In this document: positions 12,129 to 26,363 of the stretch, piece by piece
How positions within the stretch are numbered: the first letter of the stretch is position 1
Layout of the letters: each line of letters begins with the position of its first letter
Assembly: GCA_963969595.1 (NCBI GenBank)
Contig: OZ018416.1
Coordinates: forward strand, 12,230,065-12,294,064
Length of the DNA stretch: 64,000 nt
Source of the DNA: Neckera pumila
Taxonomy: Eukaryota; Streptophyta; Bryopsida; Hypnales; Neckeraceae
Reading direction: 5' to 3'
Notes under the pieces: generated by a model
The model's database searches: none
Seen by the model: only the letters and a program-made list of their open reading frames with translations
Told to the model about the DNA's origin: nothing
Made by a program: the position numbers and the translations under genes

Positions 12129-13736
12129 GCTTCAATTCATGCTTTGCTCTGTTTGTGGCGAGAAAATTTCATGCTCAAGCCACCCCATCGCTCTTAGAAT
12201 AAACGGCACTCTCCTCTATGGCCATTGGTTGCATCCCCATGCCATTTTGCACACACATCTTACCATCATCTCTGACATCAATAGACAACATCAACATCAA
12301 AATACAATTGCAAATGCAAGCAACTAATAGGTTTCATGACTGCATTTTGTGAAGAAGGCCATAACATTCTTGAATGGGAAGGGAGAGGGAGAATACATTC
12401 GTGTTGCAGTGGTCCATAATACATGAGCAAGCTTGCATTCAAGATGTTCTATGTTGAAAGGAGCCTAGATTCATGGAAAGCAAAAGCTCCCCTGCCTTGC
12501 AATTCAAGACTGTTACGGCCACCGGCAAGAGATTGTTGATAGAACGCTCACTTGATGGATCATGCTCCACATGATCAGCAAACATGCGACGCTCCTTTCT
12601 CTGTCGAGGTGATCCAAGTCTGGATTGCAAGAAGCATCCATGCTCAAGAAGCTTTCCACCTGTTCCAATCACCCACTTGAATAAAATTCCTAGGTCGTGA
12701 GTACATTTAGATTAGGGATACTGAAATGACTATGAACAAAGCATAAAAGACGATGAGAACAAGGACTAGCATAACAGGAGATGAGCGTTAGCAACTGACG
12801 ATGTTACGGGATACATGTTCATGATTCTAGGGTTCAGGTTCTTTGCAAAGAGGGCAATCTTCAAGTCACATACAACATCGGTGAGATGGATTCATCATAC
12901 TCATCCTGAGTAGCTTCAAACTGAAAGGAATTTTGCTGTTTTTTCGCATAGCATCAATTCAACACTGCTAATTCGAAGTACCTGATTCAAGGAGTTGCAC
13001 CACCTGGATCCTTTGTACAGAACAGTAATTTTCAAAAACTCCGTCACAACAGGATGGCTCCATCTTCCACCTTCCGATCTTTGAAAGTCACCACTGCAAC
13101 GCCGTCTCTTCGATTTCAAAAGGCATCTGATGACATACATAAGTCACATAACCACCTGTTTGCCGCCATAATGGTCAATTCTCATTCTTCACCTTGGTGA
13201 GGTGAGCGTTCCAAGGATGACCTATTACCATTTCTCATCCACACAATAATAAACACACCCGGGATTTCAGCTTTCCAGACGGATGTTTGATATAGCAACA
13301 GCCAATCTCCTCCCCCCTCCGCAGATACGTTTCTAAACCTCCCAAATCCTCGCAAAATCCTCGCGAAATCCTCGAAATTTTTTGTCGAGCAAGCTCTTGT
13401 CTGTATTTCAAAACTGGGTGTTCAAATGTTGCGGCAGAAATTGAAGAATTCGGCGTGCGTTGCGGACGCTATGCACTTGAGAACTTACAGAGGAGACTTT
13501 AGATTTGAATTTGGATTTCAGAGGAGGGCGCCTATTGGATTTGTGATTTTGGGTATGAAATTGCGTTTTGGAGAGTTGGAGATTTCACAAAGGATATGAG
13601 AAGTGGTGGGCATGTTATAAGGACCGGAGACGTGTGTGTTTGTGTGTTTATGTGAGTGTTGCTGCATCGTTTCTTCAATGCAGCAGAATGTTGTGTCGCA
13701 CAGGGTGACGACCTCGTAGCCCTTGTGACTGAGATA
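12129..13736. other. Divergent intergenic region
   Basis: It lies between the starts of the carrier (-) and the 12-exon gene (+), so it should contain both promoters and leaders. Minus-strand open frames at 12439-12672 and 12916-13140 have some protein-like stretches, but no start, splice chain or family that I recognise. A CT-rich stretch at 13300-13380 precedes the 12-exon gene. Confidence 0.4.
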
Positions 13737-16700
13737 ATGGCAAGCGTCTCTAGTCATGTGGCGAGTGTGCTCTTCTCCAGGTCAGAGTACGCCCACCTGC
13801 GGACCATTCAAAGTCCAAAGCTGCGAACGGCTGAAGTATCTCTCCCACAATCCTTGTTGTGGAAGCAGAACGGGTTCCAAGCTTTTGCTGAAATTAGCAG
13901 AAGAGAGGTTTCTTGTTTCGCAGCTCCTGAAAATCCTCGGACCCAGGTCGACAATGCAGCCACGAGTGCAGATGCTTCCAATTCAGAATCCGAGAACAGG
14001 CCTGTGGAGGACGGTGCGCAACCCTTGTTGAGCGAGGACATCGATGCACTTGGGAAGATAGCCGAGTCGGCAGCTGAGAAGCTGAAGGAGAATTTGGACG
14101 CCAGTGCAAGAGTACCGCAAGCAGAGGAAACAGGGGAAACAGGGGAAACAGGGGAAACTGGGGGAACTTGGGATACAGGGTTTTGGAGGCAAGTAGCGAT
14201 GGCGAGTGATGCAGGAGCAGCGTTGACAGTGATTGCCGAGAGAGCTGGGGTCTCTGGTGGAGTGGTGAGCAACCAAGAGTGTTCCAAGCTCATATTGGAT
14301 GCTCTGGCTCAAGGAAACTCAGAGCTCGCGTTCTCTGTTTTGAAAGCCATGCGTGGCAGCGTCATTCAACGGCGAGTTGAAAGTGATGGTAAGCCTTGTC
14401 AAGATTCTGGAACCTTTTCTTTGGCAATGTCAAATTGTAGCATCTCAAATTTGGCAATCTATTAGTAATTTGCTATTGCCTAGGAATGAATCTCTTGTGT
14501 GGGTTTATGACAGAGAAAGTATCATATGCTGAAGGATGGCGGTGGGCACAACCTAATGTGAATACTTACGCTACATTTGTGAAAGGATTAGCTGCATCGT
14601 TGCGGGTGGCAGATGCTATTGAATTAGTGGCAGATGTTCGACGCCGCGGAGTGCCTGCTGGAGATGAGGTACTCTCTTTTACTAACTATTAGAGCCAAAT
14701 GCATTCTCTATTGTGCTGTTCTGTTTCCAATTTTGAGAAAACTCGGTCTCACATAATGTTCTGAAGTTTTTTAATAGTGCACACCTCCTAATGTTCAACT
14801 TGCAACATACAAAAATGCTTGAGAATGGTGTGCAGCAGCATGCTACATCTGCTTGTTTCGGAGGTGTCAGTTTACGAGCTTCTGTCCACGAGCTATTGAA
14901 ATGATTGATGTCATGAACTTCTTTCTTCAAATATTTGAACTCATGCTGTAAAATCTGAGGTTGGAGCGTCTTCAAGACCTAGATTCTTCCTGGACACAAT
15001 TTCGGTCTTCTTTCAAGCTCTTTTTTAAGAATGTTATGCAGACTTGCAAGCAATGTGTGCAATTTGTAATTTCTCAAACATAGGGATTAGACGGGGGTTG
15101 CAGGTTCCTTTCGGTAAAGTTGTCAGCTGCCCTACTTGCAGAACTGCACTGGCTGTCGTCCAACCTCAACAAGGTGTCCAGGTGCTCCTCAAATCCTTCA
15201 TCTGTGGCAATGGATGTTCCATAGTAGGAACAACTTTGTGGCGAACTTCTTCTTTGCATGTAAATTCCAATATAAAGTCCAATTGTAAAGAGCATTACGT
15301 TCATGAGGAGTCGCCTGAAACCACACACCCTTGGAATCAATGAATAGTGAGCAAGAAAGGAATCCACTTTCTTTCTTTGGTGCACGATTGTGAGCTCATA
15401 TTCTGCTTATTACGGTCGGTGTGTCTCACATTAAAATCATTTGTTTCATTTCATCCAGCTCCTGGTCGGCATGTTTGCATGTGGGTTCATCTGAGAGTGA
15501 TTGCATGCTTGGCAATCGAAAAACTTTCTTCAAAAGTGGACTCTTCTTCAATATTTTGGTGCTCTAGATACTCTCTGTGCTCCAGTGGAAAGGGCGCAAG
15601 CTATATGATAGGTTATGAAGGGGTTGTTACTGGGTTCTTCATGGTTCTTTAATCCGAGTTTGTGTTTTTATCCCTCATGAGTCTGACCCACTGAGTGGGT
15701 TTTGTGGACAGGTCGCTCCATGTGCAAAATGCCGGTATCAGTATGAATTGATGTCTGGCATTGTTGTGGATTGTGAATCGGAGTCCATTAGGTGAGTAGC
15801 TTACTGAAGATTCATATGTTGAGAATTTGTCCACTTCTTTCCAAGGTTTTAGAAATTGAAGATGTGAGTGGGATAGACTAGTGGATTGAAGAAGATATAA
15901 TCTGGTTGACTTTGCTGCATACAAGCGAAGGTCTTTAAAGATGAGCATGAGGACGTTTTGTGGTCACTATATGGAAGCTTAATTTTATGTTTCGTTGATC
16001 TTAAAGCACTAGTTTAATTTGTTGTCTAAACGATACTACATTTGTCAATGATATGGCAGCATGAACATCTCTGCGTTTGAAAGGGGTTTACGAGTTTTGA
16101 AATTGATGAAACGGCCAATCCCTGCAGCTGTACATTCAATAGTGGTAAGCAGTTTCACATATGTTTCACCATATATGTTTTTAGTTTCTCGTTACTTCCT
16201 ACGAACGTGGATATCCAGTCAGATGGCTTAACCACTAAGTGCCCCAAGCAAAAAACAAAAACAGTCTACTCTGGAAGGCAATTGTCAGTTACACCTACTT
16301 TCGAAACATGTTTCTGTTATTCAAAAATTTAGGGTATGATTTCTTCTTTCTATTGGTATACTTTGTTACTTACCTCGAAGCCCCCAAAGTGATTTATTTC
16401 CAACACCTATTAGTACGGAAGCGGCCAATGTTGGCCATTTGGGCACTTAGTGGTTAAGAAAATTTTGGAGATATTTTGACTAAGAAATGGCAGAGCCCTC
16501 CTATTTGCCAGTATGTTAAAAACTGCAGTGTTTGAACCTGCTCCTGTGTTTAAAAAGCTGGATTTCTTCTCTTTCCAATAGAACTCCCTGCTGGTTTATC
16601 AGAGACTCCGGAGAATTCAGCTGTAAAAAGAGGTTGTTGGTGCCTCAGGTCCGCGCTCCAGATGGCCTTGCTCGCACACATCGTTGTGCTACCGAAAGTG

Positions 16701-19222
16701 CTGATATTCCAGCTCAGGAAGGGGAGCGTGTCACTGTCATTTCAGCAGCTCCTGCAAGTGCAGGCCGTGGCTTTGGTCCCTTTAAAAGCACTGCCAGAAC
16801 TCCTGGGTGGAGGTCTAGTGAACCAATGACTGTCACGAATCATGCTACAGATCGAGTGTCCTTTCTTTCTCGGCCACCCCAGAAGACTGGGAGTGGGGCT
16901 GCGTTTGGCGCTTCCTGGTTCGTACCTGCGGCTCTTCTCTTTACATGTAGCGATGCGGCAATAGCTTTAATGGATCCTGCTCTTCCTCGAGTAATAGCTA
17001 TTGGGGCTGCCACAGCGTTTGCTCTGGGAAGTGCTACCAATGCGTTTGTTCTGCCTCGCCTTAATCAGGTACCTTTTTCCTGCATGCAGCAAATGCATTC
17101 GTGTGGTTCATGAATCTCGAGGCAGAAAGTCGGAATGGTGGTTGATACACTTCCGTTACTCCAATTATGCTAGGTACTACTTTTTTTAAAGATTTTGATA
17201 AGATTTTAGTAATAAAGTAATTCGTCAGCCTTACTATGCAGTCCTTAACCTCTAAAGAACGAAGAGCCCAAACTGAGCGTCATGACTTTTGAGTGGATCA
17301 TTTGAGGGCTTCTATTGTCTCATTTTTGTTTAATTTTTGACCAACAAGTGCAATGTTCTTCCCTGATTCTGGTGGTACAATATCTGGACCCGTCTTCATT
17401 ATATGTTTCACAATATGATCAATCGAATTGCCTATATTAAAACCAGGAACTCGGTCAACAAATACTACGTACAAGAAGTCTATTGTTCTGAGATCCAGCT
17501 TAGTTATTTTCAGACGCATATCATGGTGCACGGGGTTTGGGCTCATGCATTAATATAATTTTTTTATAACTGGTTTCGTGCAGTTACCACAAAGAACAGT
17601 GGATGCTTTGGCTCTCCGGCAACAGCTTCTGGCGCAACATGAGGCACTGCAAACCCGACTGCAGGGTCTGACACAGGCAGCTGCTGATGACGTACGCTAA
17701 TTAGTCCACTCAGCTACATCATTTCCACTATTGCTTTACCGTTCTTTATTATTTCATCATTGACATCCTCTCCAAATTTTTAAAGGCACACTTCAGACAT
17801 AATTTGACAGTAACTGAACGAATTCAAGCAACTTGGACTGCTCACTTTTGCAAACTTTAGCCCAGTGAGCGTAGACATCATGTTAAGGCTGCTCTTAGTT
17901 TCTGTTGTTTAGGTCAGAATGCTGGCCCGTATGTGCCAATTACAGAACAAGATGGAAGCAGTGAATGAGCCAGCATACAGGTAATATTCAATCCTTGTGC
18001 TCGCAAAGTTAGTTTCCAGTCCTTAACGTTGTATGTGCACTGGATTGTAATGGGTGTGAAAATGTTAGGAAGTGGTGGTATGGTTTGCGCCTAACCCCTC
18101 AGTGCCCAAAGCAAACAGAAATTCCACTTTGGAAGCTAATAGTCGATTATATTACTTCCAAACACATTTCTATCGCTCAAACATGATTCGTCTTTCTATT
18201 GATACATTTTGCACGCTATATGGATGTTAGAGACAGTGCACGTGAATGACCCTTGATTAAGTTGATCAGTCGTTGAAAGTGGAGAAACAATTTTTTCTCT
18301 TCAGTGCACGTATGGAAAGAGTACAAAAGGCTCGAGAAACTCTAGATGAACGACTTGAAGCTCGGCTGGAACTTATCTATAGCTATGCAAAGGTACTACT
18401 GTGCAGATACTTTCGAGGTCCTGGAACATAATGTTTTCATTTCAAAGTGTGCCTGGGTCTTTCAGTTCAACTCTCTGCTTCTTTGTGTATCATCTATTTC
18501 GTGTAGTCGTTCTTTTCTTATTTAAGAGGTCCTCTTCTCCTTTTCTTCCATTTTCTTTAGAGGCATCATTAGCATGTCATTTTGTTGCTCGACCTGACTA
18601 TCATTGCAAGCATTTGATCTAAAGTGTTGGGTTGTGAATGTTTAGATAGCCTCCATGATAGAGATTGAGGTGGAGATGGACATCGATGTGCTGGCTGCAG
18701 AAAGTACTGATGCCACTGTGAGTTTATAGCCTCGTGTTCCTTACTCAAATTCGCCATGCCGAGTTATATATAATGTTCTCTTAGAATGCACTCTTGATCT
18801 TTTGCTCGGCTATAGGAGTATTCATTGCAACGCATAAATCTTCTGTCATCATGTCAAAATGACCGCTTCTTGTTCGCTGATATACTTGTTTCGAGTGGTG
18901 ACAGGCCATAGCAGAGCAGATTGAGCGACTGATGGAAGTTGAGGATCTTCAAAAGGTGAGCTTTTTCCTGCAACTCGAATGTGGAAAATCTTGCTCGTTA
19001 TCTACTATGCGAGCTCTGGTTTCCACTTCTTGTAGCCGTGACTCTATGGACAACGGTTTGATATTTGACTGAATTTACTCCTCCAGGCACAAATGAAATC
19101 CTCACAGCCAGAAAACTAATTATAAGAGAACACTGTGGCAGGCATGGAGGTTGCAAGCGGAAGCAAACGATGAAGTGGAGAGATTACTACGAACAGGCCC
19201 ACTACTCAACGACTGGGCCTGA
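13737..19222 (+). CDS. Plastid-predicted protein with PPR-like stretch, zinc-ribbon-like motif and membrane/coiled-coil C terminus
   Basis: Twelve exons join in frame: 13737-14388, 14484-14668, 15104-15181, 15712-15791, 16060-16144, 16649-17068, 17584-17691, 17913-17980, 18305-18392, 18646-18717, 18905-18955 and 19142-19222 (TGA). The product is 655 aa, or 645 if exon 2 uses the later acceptor (start 14514). The first ~60 residues look like a transit peptide. Residues ~200-279 are helical and PPR-like (NVNTYATFVKGLAASL). CPTC (288-291) and CAKC (309-312) form a four-cysteine zinc-ribbon-like motif. A conserved block with GLARTHRCATES and IPAQEGERVTV follows, then two hydrophobic segments (~447-500) and a charged, likely coiled-coil tail containing MIEIEVEMDIDVLAAE and ending QAEANDEVERLL. 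I recognise the layout from conserved plant proteins of unknown function. The upstream GTG at 13656 is in frame but is not used as start here. Confidence 0.85.
14127..14162 (+). repeat. In-frame 9-bp minisatellite in exon 1
   Basis: Four tandem units of GAAACAGGG (the last is GAAACTGGG) encode a Glu-Thr-Gly run. It lies in the variable linker between the transit-like region and the PPR-like region. Unit number could vary without shifting the frame. Confidence 0.85.
16232..16453. repeat. Complete TTAA-flanked MITE in intron 5
   Basis: TTAA at 16228-16231 and at 16454-16457 flank a 222-bp element with perfect 13-bp inverted ends CCACTAAGTGCCC / GGGCACTTAGTGG. It has no coding capacity. Relatives lie in the same gene (18092-18235) and in the membrane-protein gene (7820-7984). 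Confidence 0.8.
17298..17546 (-). CDS. Unrecognised 82-aa antisense ORF inside intron 6
   Basis: ATG at 17546, stop at 17298, on the strand opposite the host gene and wholly within its intron 17069-17583. The protein begins MSPNPVHHDMRLKITKLDL and contains FLYVVFVDRVPGFNIG and KHIMKTGPDIVPPESG. It has balanced, globular-looking composition rather than the AT-driven Lys/Asn/Phe bias of random frames nearby. I do not recognise the family. It could be a real small gene, a retrocopy fragment, or chance. Confidence 0.35.
   Translation of the reverse strand: MSPNPVHHDMRLKITKLDLRTIDFLYVVFVDRVPGFNIGNSIDHIVKHIMKTGPDIVPPESGKNIALVGQKLNKNETIEALK
18092..18235. repeat. Truncated CCACTAAGTGCCC-family MITE in intron 8
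   Basis: It starts CTAACCCCTCAGTGCCC and shares CTTTGGAAGCTAATAGTCGA and the TTTCTATTGATACATTTTG phrase with 7820-7984 and 16232-16453. The right terminus is missing. Confidence 0.5.
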
Positions 19223-20504
19223 TATTTTCCTCGCGGCCTGATGTTGTCATTGTATTGCAGCTGAACGTCTATTACTGCTCATTCAACCACATCGTCTCCG
19301 GGCATGTGTCTCCCCATTGGTTTGTTGAAGACCGGCTACATATGGTTGAGGCGTTTCTCAAAAAACTTGGTCTGGTCAACGTTGAGTAGACATCTTGTTT
19401 GTAACGTACATGTTTTGATCGAGATGTGGATGCATGGCATCAGACGTTGAATAAGTTTTAGGAAGATTGTAAATGCAATTTGAGCTCATATTTTTGCCAG
19501 GCCAGGACTGGTCTTGGCAAACGCAGTGCTCTCATCGGAACCACGGGCATGTAATTCTTGGGAACCACGCTCATGTATTTTTCAACCGATGATGAAACTT
19601 TGTTGAAAAGTTTTCATCTAAATATATAAATATTTTGTCTTTGCAATGATGAACAGTCACTCTTATGGTCCTCGGCTCTACTTCTTTTTGCTTTGACACT
19701 TGGGAACAATAATCCTTACTGAGTAGAGTTATGGAGGCACTTTAAAAATCACAGAATTTCAAATAGTCGGGGAAATCGAGGAGGCAACTATGAAGGCAGA
19801 TTTGTGCAATGACCGCATTTTCTCAATTTCAGCATAGTCTACTCTAATTCTGTTACTCCTGATAATTCCGTAGATTTTCTGTTTGCTTTGTATTCTACTG
19901 TAAATAAGTCATTTGAATGAGAAAGTATCAAATTTTAAAGTCTTGAAAATTTAACACAAAGATGAAGTCTAAGTTGATGAGAGTTCTGGTCACTAAAAAT
20001 CAGGATTCGCAAAAACGAAGTCTCCCCTGCAACTACAACCACCACCATTGTGGAAGGAAATATGGCAGCTCCCACGTTTGTAAAACATTATACTGCCCAG
20101 ACGAACATAAATCTGGTCCCTATAAACTCATGTGTACTCAGACTCACAGCTATGAAACTCATTCCATGTCAACATTAATAGAAGTGAGTTTTATACAGCT
20201 TCATTTGGTAGCTATCCACCACCAATTGCATCCGTTTCCAATCTTCACAGCACCACCATTCTGAGTCTGAATCAATGATCCAACCTGCCAAATTAGAAAC
20301 GCCGACAAATTGCGCATGAGAAGTTGGACTCAATAGCTGATTATTATGTTTGAAACAAGCTTTTGATAGTTGAGAAGTATGGTATGAATAAAGTTCCTTA
20401 TCGCAGAGGTCTTGTTTGCTAGAAATTTGGCATCCTAAGAAAAGGAAGAATTCGGATTTGTTGTAGGCACCGCAAACTCCATACATCCACGGAAACACAG
20501 CTAC
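19223..20504. other. 3' flank and intergenic sequence
   Basis: It holds the 3' end of the 12-exon gene. The remainder has no recognisable gene; open frames on both strands lack motifs and splice context. Confidence 0.4.
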
Positions 20505-20600
20505 ACTACAAGAGGCTCTGTCCCTGCAGCACTAGCTTGCTTTTGGCTTTTTGAAGGTAGCTGCTCAAACTTCCTCAAGGTATCTTCTGTCAATGTAAAG
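20505..20600 (+). repeat. CACTA-like terminus, also present at 10140-10225
   Basis: CACTACAAGAGGCTCTGTCC followed by CACTAGCTTGCTTTTGG and CTCAAACTTCCT matches the reverse complement of 10140-10225. CACTACAAGAA-type ends are typical of CACTA (En/Spm) transposons. A matching opposite end was not found. Confidence 0.5.
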
Positions 20601-20635
20601 CCTCCTCCCCTAAAGTGTAGAGTCAACCAACCAGG

Positions 20636-20718
20636 TTTTGAAGGCTTGTTACTTTGCTCTTGAGGGTTTGTAAACCAGTCTTACAAACCCTCAAGAGCAA
20701 AGCAACAAGCCTTCAAAA
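20636..20718. repeat. Near-perfect 38-bp hairpin
   Basis: Arm 20636-20673 and arm 20681-20718 are reverse complements with one mismatch in 38, separated by a 7-nt loop (ACCAGTC). It lies just inside the CACTA-like terminus. It could be a foldback repeat or a small-RNA precursor. Confidence 0.85.
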
Positions 20719-22220
20719 TCGAAACTTGCTCAAAAAAGCTGTAAAAACACCTTCAACCTTCAGGCACAAAAAGAACAAATGAGACTTGTGAAGGCAAAAT
20801 TTCAATAGGATCCTTGAAGTAGGGGTCGAATTGCTTTCGTATTGTATTGACTGACTTTCGCTACTGATATGCTGTGAACAATATTGACATACATATACGA
20901 TTAGATGTTTTATTTGCAAACTGTGATCCCTTCCGTTCTACTAAAAAAATTCCACTGGCTTGCAGGTCCACATCCTCGCCTCAAATGGATTCAATGTATT
21001 TTGGGGAACGGGCTTCACAGCAAACACAACCTTTCTCTCACATTTGGTCCTTACTTTTAGGGTCAGTGCTATGGATTTTAAGGCTTGCACGCAATGCAAG
21101 GGTTTTACTCAAGAAACTCGGCCCTCTCACCAACTCCACAGTATGCTGTGGAGGCACTTATTGATTGTGTTGAGGTTGCTTGCGAGAAAGCATGCGGCTG
21201 GCACTTCGGAATTCACCAAGTCCTGCTGCTAATATCTTGGCTAAATTCCAGCAGCAGGTGGATAGGAACTATAAAAGACCTCTTTTGGGTCAGTCTTTAA
21301 GTGTAGTGACTTTCAGTTGTGAAAAATAAAAATTCAAAAAGAACGGTACAATCCACTAGGTAGATACTAATGTTGTACATCCAATTCCAAAAGGACTGGA
21401 TAAGAAAAACCCTCGAATCAATACAGGGCAACACAAATGTGTACCACTCAAAGAGTACACCAATCTACAGTACATTATATGGCAATACACTACTCACAAT
21501 TTCATGTCACTCCAATTATCAAAGATGCAAGACCAATCCGTAAGGTATTCAGCTTCATTTTACTCTTCTGTTCACTCTTCACCTATTTAATTTCGAGAAG
21601 CCACGCTCGCATATAATCATGTAAAATACGCAGGCAGGAATTACCGTCATTTTTTGCTAAATAATTTTGGATGTATACTGATGAGAGCCAATCCAACTCT
21701 AAAAACCCTGCCCGGCCCTAAACTCTCCAGACAGTTTGTGATTTGATAGTTTATACCCAAGCAAAACTGCATAGTCATTCAACTTTGAGGCTAACCTTCA
21801 AAATAAAGCACGGACATCACCAATCTGTGATTAGAATAAAATATCATAATTGGCCTGTGAAAAAGGACGACGTCTTATATTAGATCAGACGGACTTTGCC
21901 AAACAGCCCATCAAACAATGAGAAACATCCTCCGCAGCACAATGTTCTTCAGACTTCCTTCTAACTATATACTAATCTAATAAGCGCAATGAAACATCCA
22001 ACTAATACAAAAGCGGCAACCGAGAACCCACCGCAATCAAAGCACCTTACTCAATGACAAGACAAATTACAGTTCCTGCTGTCAACCAAAAAACCGTAAA
22101 GTTTCAACGCGGCAGGCACACCCACCAGAGCCAGAGCAAATAAACGACTTCAACACAACTCCAAGTGCCGACCTTAAACCACGTCCATCTTAAGAAATCA
22201 CCAAAACGGGACCCTAAGCT
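20719..22220. other. Intergenic; 3' flank of the Rab gene
   Basis: 20940-21300 has GC-richer, coding-like but frame-shifting sequence that I cannot assign. The stretch nearer 22220 is the likely 3' untranslated region of the minus-strand Rab gene. Nothing else is recognisable. Confidence 0.35.
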
Positions 22221-24854
<2,634 letters not shown>

Positions 24855-24856
24855 TA

Positions 24857-26147
24857 CAGTGCCCTGCAATAGAGGTTGTCGTTTTTTTCCTTCATACCTT
24901 TTTTATAATTGTTTTTGACAACAAAAACAACCATTACGCATACACTTCAAGCTCAATGGCTCTGTAACTCCGTACATGCCTTCTCTAACATATTGAGAAG
25001 CCTTGGGAGAAGTATCAAGGCTGTGGAAGTAGTATTCTGCATATATTAGGGTTTTAAGCTAAAGGTATGTTACTATTGAGTTGATCCTCCTTTACAATAA
25101 TCAGAGCTTGGATTGAATCAAGAAGCATGTCTACTATGCTCTGCACCCATTCTAGGTCAAGCCCTCCCCAAAATAGCTTGCAATTGCGCCTACATTTCAT
25201 TGGCATTCTGAGCTTTAGGCCACTTTTGCAGAGTTGCTTTCATTTTGGTCCAAACATTCTTGATAGGGTTCAAATCCAAGTTGTTTGCTGGCCATTCAAG
25301 CGGACTGGGTTACCATCTTTCATTAAGATAGGGATGTTGATGGTTGGTAAAAAATGGACTAACTCGTTGTCATAGACTTGGTCCACAAAACCTTTTGTTG
25401 TGAGGCGTTCTTTGGTCATGCAGACAAGTTTATTTTTTTACAGCCTGTAAAAGCTTTCTATACCATCATTGAAGAGCAGCCAGACTTAAAAATTGATGCA
25501 ACATGGTCTATGCCATACTTACCACAGGTTGTTTTCCACACCAACACATGCCCAAAATCCTTCCAAATTTTGAAAGTTGACTCATCTGTCCAAATGATAC
25601 AATTCCAACTTCGTACAATTTAATTCTTGTGTTGCAAAACTAACTCCAACCTCTTTGCCTTATTTACATCACTAAAGGCAAGGCTTTGGGGGGTGCCATT
25701 TGCAAAACAATTTAATAGAATGAAGGGCCTTATTGATAGTGTTAGGGTGCACCTTTTCCGGTAGATTGTTTGTGATCTTGACTAAGGTAGCATGTCGATC
25801 GCCTCTAACCTTGCGCAATAAGGTCCTGACATCCTTCTCATTTAATTTTGGAGGTCTACTTGGGTTCTTCTTAGGATGAGGTAACTCTGTTTCCCGGGCC
25901 TACTTCATTTCCTTTTGAATCTATTGCTCCAAAACCTTCATTTCACCAATGATCTCAGGCGTTTTTGAACCTACAACCTTCATTCCAACGATATAGGCCT
26001 TCTCTTCAACACTCAAAGAAACTCTTTGCAGCGTTTGGAGTTCTATGGTAGTAATTTGAGCATTAGAGAGCAAGAAGTTGGGGGGTAGGGAGTTAAAGGT
26101 GAGTGGAATGCCCCCCAAAAATGATAACCTTTATTGTAGGGCACTTT
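24857..26147 (-). mobile_element. Decayed Tc1/mariner element
   Basis: TA dinucleotides at 24855-24856 and 26148-26149 flank a 1.29-kb element. Its inverted ends share AGTGCCCTNCAATANAGGTT. The size and TA duplication are typical of Tc1/mariner. A broken transposase fills most of the interior on the minus strand. Confidence 0.8.
25105..26118 (-). pseudogene. Tc1/mariner transposase pseudogene
   Basis: Read on the minus strand, the order is as follows. There are two helix-turn-helix-like stretches (SLSVEEKAYIVGMKVVGSKT; then RPPKLNEKDVRTLLRKV). The first catalytic Asp is in IIWTDESTF (25604-25573). A second Asp is in LMKDGNPVR (near 25325-25300). The terminal block WPANNLDLNPIKNVW is near 25290-25250. 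In DD34E relatives the last block reads PIE; here the Glu is Lys. In-frame stops and frame changes separate the blocks, so the gene is dead. Total span and order fit a roughly 335-aa transposase. Confidence 0.8.
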
Positions 26148-26363
26148 TAGTAGTGTAAATCCACCCTTAGAGCAACCACATTTTTAGCCGGAGCTAGGTT
26201 ATCCTTTATATTACATTGTTCCTCTCCAATAAAAGAGAAGAGCCTAAGTTTGCCAAATTTTGGACTTTAGACAACAACCTATGGTAACCGCTCAAGGCTT
26301 CAATATGATCTTTTTTTCAAAGCCATTTTGTTTGGGAGCTTCATTTGGTTGGGAACTTTGTCA

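Noticed and set aside
12439..13140. Minus-strand open frames with protein-like stretches (LEHGCFLQSRLGSPRQRKER; YKGSRWCNSLNQ) upstream of the carrier gene
   Set aside because: No start codon, consistent splice chain or recognisable family. They lie where leaders of the divergent genes are expected.
13808..14293. 161-codon minus-strand frame opposite exon 1 of the 12-exon gene
   Set aside because: Antisense shadow; composition follows the sense exon and its ETG repeat.
20940..21300. GC-richer, coding-like stretch in shifting plus-strand frames
   Set aside because: No frame stays open with a recognisable motif, and no splice model joins the pieces. It could be a captured gene fragment but cannot be supported.
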